Shown one piece after another: positions 40,637-47,755 of a stretch of 47,755 nucleotides of DNA. How positions within the stretch are numbered: position 1 is the first letter of the stretch; each line of letters opens with the position of its first letter. Under the pieces are notes generated by a model. The model was not told where the DNA came from and made no database searches. It worked only from the letters and a program-made list of their open reading frames with translations. The position numbers and the translations under genes were made by a program. The stretch covers positions 1-47,755 of the forward strand of contig NZ_JABVEB010000036.1 in the NCBI RefSeq assembly GCF_014323665.1. Reading direction: 5' to 3'. This DNA comes from Actinomadura sp. HBU206391. Lineage in GTDB: Bacteria > Actinomycetota > Actinomycetes > Streptosporangiales > Streptosporangiaceae.

Positions 40637-41235
40637 TCACCGACAAGCAGACCACCACCGCTTCAGAGCGGAACAGACTGGACGTCGCCGGGCTGCGGCA
40701 ACTTGTGGAGGCCAGGGCGGGGTTGCGGCTGATCGACGTGCGGACCCCGGGCGAGTTCGACACCGTGCACATCCCCGGCTCCTGCAACGTGCCACTCAGC
40801 GTGCTACGCGAGCACCGCGACGAACTGTGCCAGCACCTCCACGAGCCGATGGTGCTCATCTGCCGCTCCGGACAGCGCGCCGCCCGGGCCGAGCAGGCCC
40901 TGGCCGCCGCCGGCCTGTCGTACCTGCGGGTCCTCGACGGGGGGATCACCGCCTGGCAGGCCGCCGGCGCCCCGGTGCGCCACGGCCGCGTCCGCTGGGA
41001 CCTCGAACGCCAGGTCCGCCTCGTCGCCGGCTCCATCGTCTTGACGGCGGTCTTGGCCAGTGTGGTGTTCCCGCCGGCGAAGTGGCTCGCCGCCGCCATC
41101 GGCGCCGGGTTGACCTTTGCCGCGGTGTCGAACACCTGCGCGATGGGGATGCTGCTGGCCAAGCTGCCCTATAACCGCGGCCCACGTACCGACCTCGACA
41201 CCGTCGTGGCGGCCCTGGCCAGAGACAGGCGGTGA
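40633..41235 (+). CDS. Rhodanese fused to DUF2892-like membrane domain
   Basis: A 200-residue protein: N-terminal rhodanese (about 15-118; LIDVRTPGEFDTVHIPGSCN and active loop ICRSGQRA with Cys77), then a two-helix DUF2892-like domain (about 128-180; VAGSIVLTAVLASVVF, AAIGAGLTFAAVSNTCAMG). It likely passes sulfane sulfur at the membrane inner face. It overlaps the dioxygenase gene by 4 nt. The Cys in NTCAMG sits in the membrane part and may relay sulfur. Confidence 0.93.
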   Translation: MITDKQTTTASERNRLDVAGLRQLVEARAGLRLIDVRTPGEFDTVHIPGSCNVPLSVLREHRDELCQHLHEPMVLICRSGQRAARAEQALAAAGLSYLRVLDGGITAWQAAGAPVRHGRVRWDLERQVRLVAGSIVLTAVLASVVFPPAKWLAAAIGAGLTFAAVSNTCAMGMLLAKLPYNRGPRTDLDTVVAALARDRR

Positions 41236-41241
41236 GGCGGC

Positions 41242-41346
41242 ATGCTCGCGCTCACCATCGCCGCCGCTGTGCTCACCGGCTCCGCCGGTGGTGAACGCAC
41301 CCGGGAGATCCCCGGTCGGCTGCAAGCACCCGGCGAAGCGGCGTGA
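41242..41346 (+). CDS. Possible 34-residue peptide in the sulfur operon
   Basis: A short frame MLALTIAAAVLTGSAGGERT... ending at 41346 with a small hydrophobic start. A GAGG stands 4 nt before its ATG. It fills most of the gap between the rhodanese and TauE genes. It could be a leader-like peptide, a relic or chance. Confidence 0.25.
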   Translation: MLALTIAAAVLTGSAGGERTREIPGRLQAPGEAA

Positions 41347-41377
41347 ACCGCGTGCAACCAACGCGGCGAGGTCGGAC

Positions 41378-42145
41378 GTGACCGCCGCGCTCGTCCTGGG
41401 TGCTTTGATCGGGGTGCTGCTCGGGCTGCTCGGTGGTGGCGGGTCGATCCTGGCCGTGCCGGCCCTGGTCTACGGCGTCGGGCTGCCGCTGCGCGCGGCC
41501 GTGCCGACCTCCCTGCTCGTCGTCGGGATCTCCTCGGCCACCGCCGTGCTGCCCCGGCTACGCGCCGGGCAGGTGCAGTGGCGGATCGCCGCGGTCTTCG
41601 GCTCCGCCGGCGCCGCGGCCGCATTCGGCGGCGCTACGGTCAACCGCCTAGTGGACCCCCGCGCGGTGCTGGTCGGGTTCGCGGCGCTGATGGTCGCCGC
41701 CGGGGCGGGGATGCTGCGCGAACAGGCCACCGTCGGTGGGGACTGCGCCCTGCCCGGCGGCGGGGTGAACTGGCGCGGCTGCCTACCCAAAGCTGTCGGC
41801 GCCGGGGTGGTGGTCGGGTTCTTCACCGGCCTGTTCGGCGTCGGCGGCGGGTTCCTCATCATCCCCGCCCTCGTTCTGCTGCTCGGCCTGCCGATGACCG
41901 TCGCGGTCGGCACCTCCCTGGTCATCATCGTGACCAACTCGGTAGCCGGGTTCGCCGCCCACGCCGGCGACGCCGTCCTGGACTACCGGATCGCGGCCGT
42001 ATTCACCCTGGCCGCCACCGTCGGCTCTATCACTGCGGCCCGGGTCGCCGCCCGGCTACCGGCCGACCGGCTGCGCCGCTGGTTCGCCTACCTGGTCTTC
42101 GCCGTCGCCGCGTTCGTGGCGGTCCAGGCCCTGCTCAATCGTTGA
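41378..42145 (+). CDS. TauE/SafE-family sulfur-compound permease
   Basis: A 255-residue membrane protein with about eight helices and the two family half-repeats: LIGVLLGLLGGGGSILAVPA near the start and GFFTGLFGVGGGFLIIPAL near 150. TauE/SafE proteins export sulfite, sulfoacetate or thiosulfate, and in this operon would remove the products of persulfide oxidation. The GTG at 41378 has GAGG at 7-nt spacing and gives the typical length; longer frames overlap the rhodanese gene. Confidence 0.92.
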   Translation: MTAALVLGALIGVLLGLLGGGGSILAVPALVYGVGLPLRAAVPTSLLVVGISSATAVLPRLRAGQVQWRIAAVFGSAGAAAAFGGATVNRLVDPRAVLVGFAALMVAAGAGMLREQATVGGDCALPGGGVNWRGCLPKAVGAGVVVGFFTGLFGVGGGFLIIPALVLLLGLPMTVAVGTSLVIIVTNSVAGFAAHAGDAVLDYRIAAVFTLAATVGSITAARVAARLPADRLRRWFAYLVFAVAAFVAVQALLNR

Positions 42146-42235
42146 TCGTGTCGCGCATCCGACCGCACGGGACGGGTTGCGCAAGGCCGGACGTGCCCTC
42201 GGCTTCCCGCTGGGCTGACCAGCGCGTCTCCACGA

Positions 42236-42487
42236 TCATGCCTTCCGCTCTTCCGTGTCAGTGTCAGCCGCTGGGATGAGGGGGACCGCGGATCGGATTC
42301 GGCCTGGGAGGGTCACGGCGATGGAGGCGAGCCGGCGTGTGTCACCGATGACGTCGATGGCTCGGATCCGACCGGCGCGAATACTCAGTCGCAAGACGGC
42401 CTCGAGACGACCTGCTGGTGCAATTACGATGCCAGGCGCGCCGTCGGGCGGCACAGTGAAATCACCTGCCTCCGCGCAGACCATCAC
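42236..42487 (-). pseudogene. C-terminal remnant of a SigJ-like ECF sigma factor
   Basis: The frame contains GAPGIVIAPAGRLEAVLRLS then AGRIRAIDVIGDTRRLASI, which matches the SnoaL-like C-terminal domain of SigJ-type ECF sigma factors (GRIxAIDVxxDPxRLA). Both sigma domains are missing; upstream the DNA switches to recombinase debris. It cannot act as a sigma factor. Confidence 0.7.
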
Positions 42488-42779
42488 CTCTCAAGAATGC
42501 GAATATATGCGCGCCATGGACCTCTGGGGCAACGCCGTCAGCCCGTCTCGGCCTCGGCCTGGACGTCGCGTGGGCGTGGACGTGGTGCTTCCCCGGGGCC
42601 GACTGCTCTATGCGCCGAACCGCGGCCACAGCTTCGTCCTCTATCAGTCCCACGACCACCACCCGAACCAGTTGAAGGCCACCATGCCCAAGCAGCAGAA
42701 CCACGGCACGCCTCGGTGTCCGCAGGCCGGGCTGAGGGACGGCGGGCGCCAGGAGACGGGAAGTGCCTGGTCAGGGGCT
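42488..42779. other. Scrambled stretch before recombinase relic
   Basis: Open frames exist on both strands but none resembles a protein family. It appears to be filler between the sigma-factor tail and the recombinase relic. Confidence 0.35.
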
Positions 42780-43200
42780 TGTGCAGAGCAACCAGTACGG
42801 CCTCACTTTTCCGATCTTCGAACACTTCCTCGTGCCACTGTGGGTCCCCGAAGTCGGAGGACGATCGACCCGGCCAACGAAGCCCACGACATGATCACGG
42901 GAGTCTTCGGGGGCCTCAGCAAAGGCGAACGCAACCGCATCAGGATCCGGGTCCTTCCCAAAGTCGACCAGTGGCTCATCACCGAACTCGGCCCCACACG
43001 ACGGGCGCAGACCCCCTCGAAGTCAGCGGCTGAATCAACGCCACCAAGCAAGAGCGAGCACGGGCAGAAGGTGAACTGAGGAGCACCCCGACGAGCGCGC
43101 GTCTCTCCACCGAGGAGATCACTGAACTCTTAGAAGACCTGGGCGGGCTCGCCCAGGTCTTCTAAGAAGCGGACCCCAGCGACAAGGCCGACCTCTACAA
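42780..43200 (+). pseudogene. Disrupted large serine recombinase
   Basis: Pieces in several frames match one serine recombinase. VQSNQYGLTFPIFEHFLVPLW and VPEVGG from about 42783 are in one frame; after a frameshift near 42860 comes TIDPANEAHDMITGVFGGLS and KGERNRIRIRV; this jumps to LPKVDQWL (a tail motif) near 42955, a large deletion; finally LSTEEITELLEDLGGLAQVF, a stop at 43162-43164, and EADPSDKADLY. N-terminal catalytic Ser and the zinc ribbon are missing. The gene is dead. Confidence 0.75.
43128..43167. repeat. Perfect 17-bp hairpin carrying the recombinase nonsense codon
   Basis: TCTTAGAAGACCTGGGC (43128-43144) and GCCCAGGTCTTCTAAGA (43151-43167) with a 6-nt loop GGGCTC. The right arm contains the in-frame TAA that breaks the recombinase relic. 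No T-run follows, so a terminator is less likely. Confidence 0.85.
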
Positions 43201-43389
43201 GGAGATCCGCAGGTTGCATCGGAGTGAGGGCATGCCGAAGGCCTCACCCGCTCCCGACCGCAGTACCTCCGCCACCGGTTCCGCATCGACCACTGCGACC
43301 TTAACGGCACGACCGGCCCCGACTGGGGCAACCGCGAGTTCACGGGGGGCCTGCACACCGGTTGGTTCCTGGCTTACAGGAAAGACGCG

Positions 43390-43767
43390 GTGAGCGCCGG
43401 CCGGGTCAGGGCGGGCGCCCAGGACTGCACGTTCCCGGTACAGGGACACCCGAACTACTGCATCGGCGGCATCGCGGCCTACGGAATTTCGCTCGGGGGA
43501 ACAGACCACCCCCTGGAGGGGCTATACCAGCCGGAACAGGTCAGGCGGTTCGACCAGAACACGAGCGAGATCAATATCGGCTCGGGCACGGTCCCGGCCG
43601 GGCAGAAGTTCCGAGTCCTCCTCGATTCCGTCTTCTTCCGCTACGACCCGGACACGTTCCAGCCTGGTGACGTGGCCATAGCGTGGCTGGACTCCACCAA
43701 ACGCGACCACACGATCAGCAACCTCAAGGAACTGCCCGTGGACGCGTTCCTGCCCGTCACGTCCTGA
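43390..43767 (+). CDS. Hypothetical protein, probably N-terminally truncated
   Basis: A 125-residue frame from GTG 43390, with blocks DCTFPVQGHPNYCIGGIAAY, EINIGSGTVPAGQKFRVLLD and DVAIAWLDSTKRDHTISNL. The same frame is open back to 43228 and protein-like there too (RIDHCDLNGTTGPDWGNREF, GGLHTGWFLAYRKDAV) but has no start codon, so the true N-terminus was probably cut by the recombinase debris. Four Cys suggest a secreted or metal-binding protein. I do not recognise the family. Confidence 0.45.
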   Translation: MSAGRVRAGAQDCTFPVQGHPNYCIGGIAAYGISLGGTDHPLEGLYQPEQVRRFDQNTSEINIGSGTVPAGQKFRVLLDSVFFRYDPDTFQPGDVAIAWLDSTKRDHTISNLKELPVDAFLPVTS

Positions 43768-44422
43768 CCGGCGGCCATGCCCCCCGGGACCGCCGACCCG
43801 GGCAGAGATGAAGATCGCTCTGCCCGCCACGGCGGCCGGTGCCCGCGTCACGGTAGGCGGTCACGCCACCGATTCGGCGCGGGTGCCGGTGGTCCTCCCC
43901 GCAGGGCTGGAGCGGTTGTGCGGCGCGCGTGCACGCGGCGGACCGTCCGCAGCGGCCGACGACGGCGCGAAGCGCCGCCCGTAGTGTCCGACCCCTCGTA
44001 CGCACTGTGATGGGGTGTGTGGGGCGTGGTGGGTGGGCGGCCGGTGGCGGACAGGGGCGCGTGCTTGGTGCTCGTGGGTACGGGCCTGCTCTGAACGAAG
44101 CGTCACGGACGGTAGGCGATGGCGCCAGTGTGTCCGCCTTGTCGGTGTCACTCATCAGCAGTACCCGTATAGGTGAACACGCTTGTGAGTGCCAGATAAG
44201 GAAGTCGCAGCAGCACGACGGGTCATCTTTGGGGCGCCCGTGCGCCGATCGTAGCTGTTCTCGAATAAATGCAGGTCGCAGGTGATGGATAGGATTTGCG
44301 GCACCCGCAGGGTCTACTGTCCGCGGGACATGGATACGGCCGGTACCCGGCGGGGCTTGAGCGCAATTCTGGCGGTTCTGCGTGGTCGGCCGTGAGGATC
44401 AGCGCGGAGGATGGCGGGTCGC
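43768..44422. other. Long region without a convincing gene
   Basis: About 655 bases. A 58-residue frame (ATG 43808 to stop 43984) and a leftward frame across 43757-44155 exist, but both are low-complexity and lack family traits. The part 44156-44300 is AT-richer and may hold the promoter for the oxidoreductase gene. Confidence 0.45.
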
Positions 44423-45751
44423 ATGCGCAGTGTTCGTTCGGACCAGGTGATCGTCGTAGGCGCGGGTATCGCCGGCCTGACCGCCGCGCACCGGCTGGCT
44501 GCGGCCGGGCTGCAGGTGAGCGTGCTCGAAGCGGAGCACGGTCCCGGCGGGCGGATGTCCACGCAAGCGGTGGGCGGTGGGCTGATGGAGCGGGGCGCGC
44601 AGTTCCTGTCCACCGGCTACGAGATCATCCCCGAGTTGCTGCGAACGCTTGGGCTGGCCGACCAGTTCGTCAAGGTCTCCGGACGGACCATGGCGGTGGA
44701 CGGCGACCGGTCATGGTGGTTCGACACCGACCGCCCGCAGTCCCTGCTGTCCGGTGGGCTGCTGCGGGTCCGGGACGTCATCCCGGCGGCACGGGGACAA
44801 TGGGCCACACGGAAACTGGCCGCCCGCTCGACGAATGACCTCGGCCGCTGGAGTGATCTGGATGGCCACAGCGGGCTGGAATGGGCGCAGGCGCGCTTCG
44901 GGTTCGGCGTGGCCCATCGGGTGACCTCCCTGACGGTTCACGGCCTCTTCTTCCAAGAGCTGGCCGCCAACAGCGCCGCGCTGCCGGGGGCGCTGACGGC
45001 CTTCTTGGCCCGAGCCTCCTCGGCCTACACGCTGCGCGGCGGGCTGGGAACGCTCACCACGGCCCTGGCCGCGAAGCTGGACGTCGAGTACGACGTCCGG
45101 GTCGAACGCGTCGAACGGCCGGATTCCCCAGGCGGGCGCGTCACCATCACCACCTCCCGCGGCCCACGGGAGGCCGACGCAGTGATGATCGCGACCCCGG
45201 CGGGCCCGACCACGAGGATGCTGCCAGACCCCACTCCGGACGAGGCCGCGGTTTTGCGTACCCCCTACAGCTGCGGGCTGCTCGCCGGGCTGGCCCTGGC
45301 CGAGCCACTGGCGGATGACGAACTGGGCGGTGCCTACGGCGTCCTGGTCACGCCGAGCTCACCGTCCCCGCTGGCGGCGATCGCCGTCTACTCGCGCGCC
45401 GACGCCACCGCCGCGGGTGAGGTGCTCACCGTCATGTTCCGGCAGGACGCCGCGCGGCGGTTGACGGACGCCGATGACGGTGAGGTCCGCGCCGCGGCCG
45501 TCGACGCAGTGGCGCCCTGGCTGCCGGGGCTGGCCGACCGGGTCATCGCCAGCCAGGTGACGCGCTGGCATGAGGCCATGCCCTACATTCCGGTCGGGCA
45601 CGGCGCGGCGGTGCAGCGCTACCGCGACCGGCTGCCCTCCGCGAGCCCGGTACTGCTGGCCGGAGACTACCTCAACTTCCCCTGGACCGACTCTGCCGCT
45701 TACAACGGCCGCTGGGCCGCTGACCGGCTGATCGCCGATCACGCCGGCTGA
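44423..45751 (+). CDS. FAD-dependent NAD(P)/amine-oxidase-like oxidoreductase
   Basis: A 442-residue flavoprotein: N-terminal Rossmann GxGxxG in VIVVGAGIAGLTAAHRLAAA (about 8-27), the ribose-binding Glu in VLEAEHGPGGRMS, and a C-terminal FAD-binding end LLAGDYLNFPWTDSAAYNGR. It resembles renalase/amine-oxidase-type NAD(P)/FAD oxidoreductases. GGAGG at 44406-44410 abuts the ATG at 44411, so the ATG at 44423 is favoured. Substrate unknown. It is intact although surrounded by mobile-element debris. Confidence 0.88.
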   Translation: MRSVRSDQVIVVGAGIAGLTAAHRLAAAGLQVSVLEAEHGPGGRMSTQAVGGGLMERGAQFLSTGYEIIPELLRTLGLADQFVKVSGRTMAVDGDRSWWFDTDRPQSLLSGGLLRVRDVIPAARGQWATRKLAARSTNDLGRWSDLDGHSGLEWAQARFGFGVAHRVTSLTVHGLFFQELAANSAALPGALTAFLARASSAYTLRGGLGTLTTALAAKLDVEYDVRVERVERPDSPGGRVTITTSRGPREADAVMIATPAGPTTRMLPDPTPDEAAVLRTPYSCGLLAGLALAEPLADDELGGAYGVLVTPSSPSPLAAIAVYSRADATAAGEVLTVMFRQDAARRLTDADDGEVRAAAVDAVAPWLPGLADRVIASQVTRWHEAMPYIPVGHGAAVQRYRDRLPSASPVLLAGDYLNFPWTDSAAYNGRWAADRLIADHAG

Positions 45752-45935
45752 GTCGGGCGACCAGTTCCTTGAGCTCCTTGTCGGCGTCCTTGGAACGCCG
45801 GTAGACCCGCTCGAGGTCGCTGATCAGTTCCGCGGCGACCCGACGGTCGACCAGGATCCGCAGCAGCGCGAGCTGCTCGTCGCCCGCCACCGGTCGAAGA
45901 CCCGCTATCCGGGTGCCGACCAGGGCAACCGAGTG
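45747..45935 (-). pseudogene. Internal fragment of an IS110-family transposase
   Basis: The frame reads HSVALVGTRIAGLRPVAGDE, QLALLRILVDRR, then ISDLERVYRRSKDADKELKE and LVA. LRPV-x-x-D-x-x-LALLR and DLER-x-Y-x-RKK-x-ADKELKELV are both IS110 transposase blocks (end of the RuvC-like part and the coiled linker). The two blocks are close together, and both catalytic ends are missing. It joins the VOC relic at about 45930. Confidence 0.55.
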
Positions 45936-46005
45936 CGGCTGGCGCGTCGTCGTAGATCAATTCGGGGAAGATGTTCGGGGCAATGGCTCGCGTGTGCTGG
46001 GCCAT
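45928..46005 (-). pseudogene. 5' stub of a VOC-family gene
   Basis: After AGGAG and an ATG at 46005 the frame reads MAQHTRAIAPNIFPELIYDD APAALG and then loses similarity. IFP-x-L-x-YDDAPAAL is a usual opening of VOC (YdeI/PhnB-like) proteins. The start and ribosome site are intact, but the gene is cut at the join to IS110 sequence. Confidence 0.5.
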
Positions 46006-46186
46006 TTTGCGCTCCTGTCGGTTTGAGGTTCGCCCACGCTAGGTCCGCAGATCGACACCCGTCTTGGACGAATGTCACCCGCGCGCGGTGCTCAGCCGCA
46101 GGGACACACCGCCGCGATCGGGCAGGCGTCGAGCGAGAAACTCACTCGGCGTGCTGCCGGCGGAAGCTGTCAAACCTGTTGAGACG

Positions 46187-47060
46187 TCAGGCTACTTGCG
46201 TGGTTTGCGGTGAGGTGTCGCTCTTCGGTGTCGTTGGTGGCTGGTTGATCCACATCTTGGTCGGCAGTGGCGGCGGATAGGGGCGCCGGCCGCGGAACCG
46301 CTCAGGGTGGGCCAGGAAGGCCTCATGGAGGGTTGCGATACGCCGGGCCTGGATTGCCGCAGCGGTGCCGTCGTGCACCGACGTAGGGGTGTGCATTCCG
46401 ATCCCGGAATGGCGGTGTTCGTTGTTGTAATAGATGAAGAATTGGGTACAGAAGACGTTGGCGTCTTCGATGGACCCGAACTTTCCCGGGGAACGCCGGG
46501 CAGTACTTGAGTGTTTTGAACTGCGCTTCAGAGTACGGGTTGTCGTTGGACACGTGCGGCCGGGAATGGGATTGGTCGATACCGAGGAGTGCGAGCAGGC
46601 CGGTGACGGTGTTGGAGGTCATGGACGTACCGCGGTCAGCGTGGATCGAGGCGGGCCTGATACCGCCGTTGGCCGCGATGGCGTTGGTCAGGAACTCCTT
46701 GGCCAGGGTGCCGTTCTCGGTGGGCCAGATCTCCCAGTGCACGACTTTCCGGTGGGAGCACAGGTAGACGTCCTCGTCCAGCAGGACCGCCCACACCTGG
46801 CCCGGCGACTTGTCGGCGAACCGCGGCGAGTTCAGCACCGCCAGCACCCGCTCGCGCTCGGCATCCGACAATTCTGCGGGGTGGTGAAACGGCCGGCGCG
46901 GGCCGTGCACGGGTGGGCGGGGGTTGCGGTGCCGGTGCAAGGTGGCCCGCGACCTCCCCAGAAGCCGGCGCGCCCGGACCGTGCCGACCGACTCTTCCAG
47001 GGCGGGGAAATGCTCGTCCAGGACGCGGTTCAGCTCACGTCGGAGTCCGCGCTGCTTGAG
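46187..47060 (-). pseudogene. IS3-family orfB (DDE transposase), broken
   Basis: From LNRVLDEHFPALEESVGTVR on, the frame follows an IS3 OrfB with RRLLGRSRATLHRHRNPRPP. Between YLCSHRK and VVHWEIWPTENGTLAKEFL about 70 residues, including the first catalytic Asp, are missing. The second Asp (SIHADRGTSMTS) and Glu (SNDNPYSEAQFKT) remain. At about 46479-46484 an extra A (minus strand) shifts the frame; the tail continues in another frame to HSGIGMHTPTSVHDGTAAAI and ends PQTTQVA at 46187. Confidence 0.8.
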
Positions 47061-47486
47061 ATGTCCTGAAGCAGCGCGAATGCTTTTCCCGCGATATCGA
47101 GCGCGGTCTTGGTCCTGCCGAGTCCTCTGGTCAGTTTCTGGTTACGGGACTCGAGCCTGGCGGCCTCGGCCTTGAGCTTTTGATCTCAGCCCGCAAAGCG
47201 GCCAGTTCCTCAGAGTCGGCGTCCTTTTCGGCTTGCCGGTCGTGGCGGCCAAGGTCCCGTTCTCGGCCTGCTTACGCCAGTGCTCGATGTGGGAGTGGTA
47301 CAGCCGCTCGGAGCGCAGCAGCGCACCACGCTCGGGGCTGCCTTCGGGAAGGGCGTCGAAGGCCGCAAGGATCCGTGCCTTGGAGGCCTTGGTGAACGTC
47401 CGCCGCTTGGGTCGGCCCGGCTGCTCATCGGTCACCCGACCATCCTGCCCGGTCATGGCGGCTTGGTCGGAGAGAGTCATCGTCAC
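47030..47486 (-). pseudogene. IS3-family orfA (HTH), frameshifted
   Basis: Start at 47486; RRTFTKASKARILAAFDALP and RLYHSHIEHWRKQAENGTLA give the IS3 OrfA helix-turn-helix. Frame is lost near 47222 (KPKR) and again near 47184 (EIK-KLKAEAARLE); corrected, it continues to LTRGLGRTKTALDIAGKAFA and LLQ, ending at 47030. Each loss lies in a short A/G run. Confidence 0.75.
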
Positions 47487-47635
47487 TGTCGCGATCGTCC
47501 CGTCTCACCCCGCTACGTACCAAAAGGACTCACTCGTCCCACGTCCCACAGCAGTCTGACAGAGAGGGGGGCGACCGGCAGCAAGGTAGGCGGCACGGCC
47601 GGATTATCCCGTTGGCCACAAGGCGAGAGGGCTGA

Positions 47636-47755
47636 TCCGAAGCAGAGCGCGAGTACGGGCGGACAGAGCCGGACTGGGTCCCGGCCATGCTCGACGCTTG
47701 GCTCGTCGAGGGCGCCGCGCAGGTCCTCGCCTACTGGTCGCGGCAGGAGAGAGAT
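47636..47755 (+). CDS. Possible partial gene running off the window end
   Basis: An open frame from 47636 to the last base reads EREYGRTEPDWVPAMLDAWL then VEGAAQVLAYWSRQERD. Acidic/aromatic composition looks like real protein, but there is no clear start codon and the family is not recognised. It could equally be the 3' part of a gene cut by the nearby insertion sequence. Confidence 0.3.

Larger units (their letters stand above)
46168..47561 (-). mobile_element. Degenerate IS3-family insertion sequence
   Basis: An approximately 1.39-kb element with orfA and orfB on the minus strand. Imperfect terminal inverted repeats: TGTCAAACCTGTTGAGACG at 46168-46186 and, reading inward from the other end, TGTCAGACTGCTGTGGGACG (complement of 47542-47561). 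No target duplication is visible. orfA has frameshifts, and orfB has an internal deletion and a frameshift, so it cannot move itself. Confidence 0.75.

Noticed and set aside
43757..44155. 132-residue leftward open frame
   Set aside because: Pro/Arg/Thr-rich, no family, no ribosome site; considered chance in high-GC DNA.

Overview
The window is high-GC actinobacterial DNA. Several gene families in it are typical of actinomycetes: an XRE/DUF5753 regulator paired with a DUF397 protein, a DUF574-type methyltransferase, an Rpn/PD-(D/E)XK protein, FG-GAP secreted proteins, a P450, DUF6458 and many GTG/TTG starts. A member of the Streptosporangiales or a related soil actinomycete is my best guess, but the genus cannot be fixed from the sequence alone. 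No rRNA, tRNA or CRISPR array was seen.

Layout. 0-7.2 kb: a lipoprotein serine hydrolase, an internally deleted SAM methyltransferase, an XRE/DUF397 pair, a LysE exporter, a YdeI-like protein, an Rpn-family protein, and the tail of a leftward operon (DHA2-type MFS exporter, VOC protein, YCII protein). 8.7-11.7 kb: regulatory repeats upstream of the MFS operon, a small secreted protein, then an area of gene remnants (AfsR/LuxR-type, Mop/TOBE, SDR) around an orphan modA, then a divergent Lrp/PQ-loop pair. 12.5-20.6 kb: an AraC regulator, an FG-GAP secreted protein, a P450, a small secreted protein, a leftward pair (UBP-type zinc finger, fatty-acid desaturase) and a divergent LysR regulator. 20.9-24.2 kb: an NmrA-like protein and a stress-flavoured group (DUF6458, GlsB/YeaQ, GAF-SpoIIE phosphatase). 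24.5-30.2 kb: a two-component system divergent from a lipoprotein/adaptor/ABC ATPase/FtsX-permease operon; the shared intergenic region carries symmetric heptamer repeats fitting an OmpR-type regulator.

30.7-38.6 kb is the most unusual part: a YqiJ-like membrane OB-fold protein, a YqiK-type flotillin and a 1664-residue coiled-coil AAA ATPase with an N-terminal DUF3686-like region, all in one orientation. They look like one membrane-scaffold/ATPase machine of unknown job. 38.8-42.1 kb is a coherent sulfur module: a CstR-like persulfide sensor, a persulfide-dioxygenase/rhodanese fusion, a rhodanese-membrane fusion and a TauE/SafE exporter, with CsoR/CstR-type operators before the first two genes.

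42.2-47.6 kb is a decayed mobile zone: the tail of a SigJ-like sigma factor, a wrecked serine recombinase with a nonsense codon inside a perfect hairpin, an orphan protein without a good start, an intact FAD oxidoreductase, a VOC/IS110 chimera and a dead IS3-family element. Another recombinase tail directly follows the giant ATPase gene.
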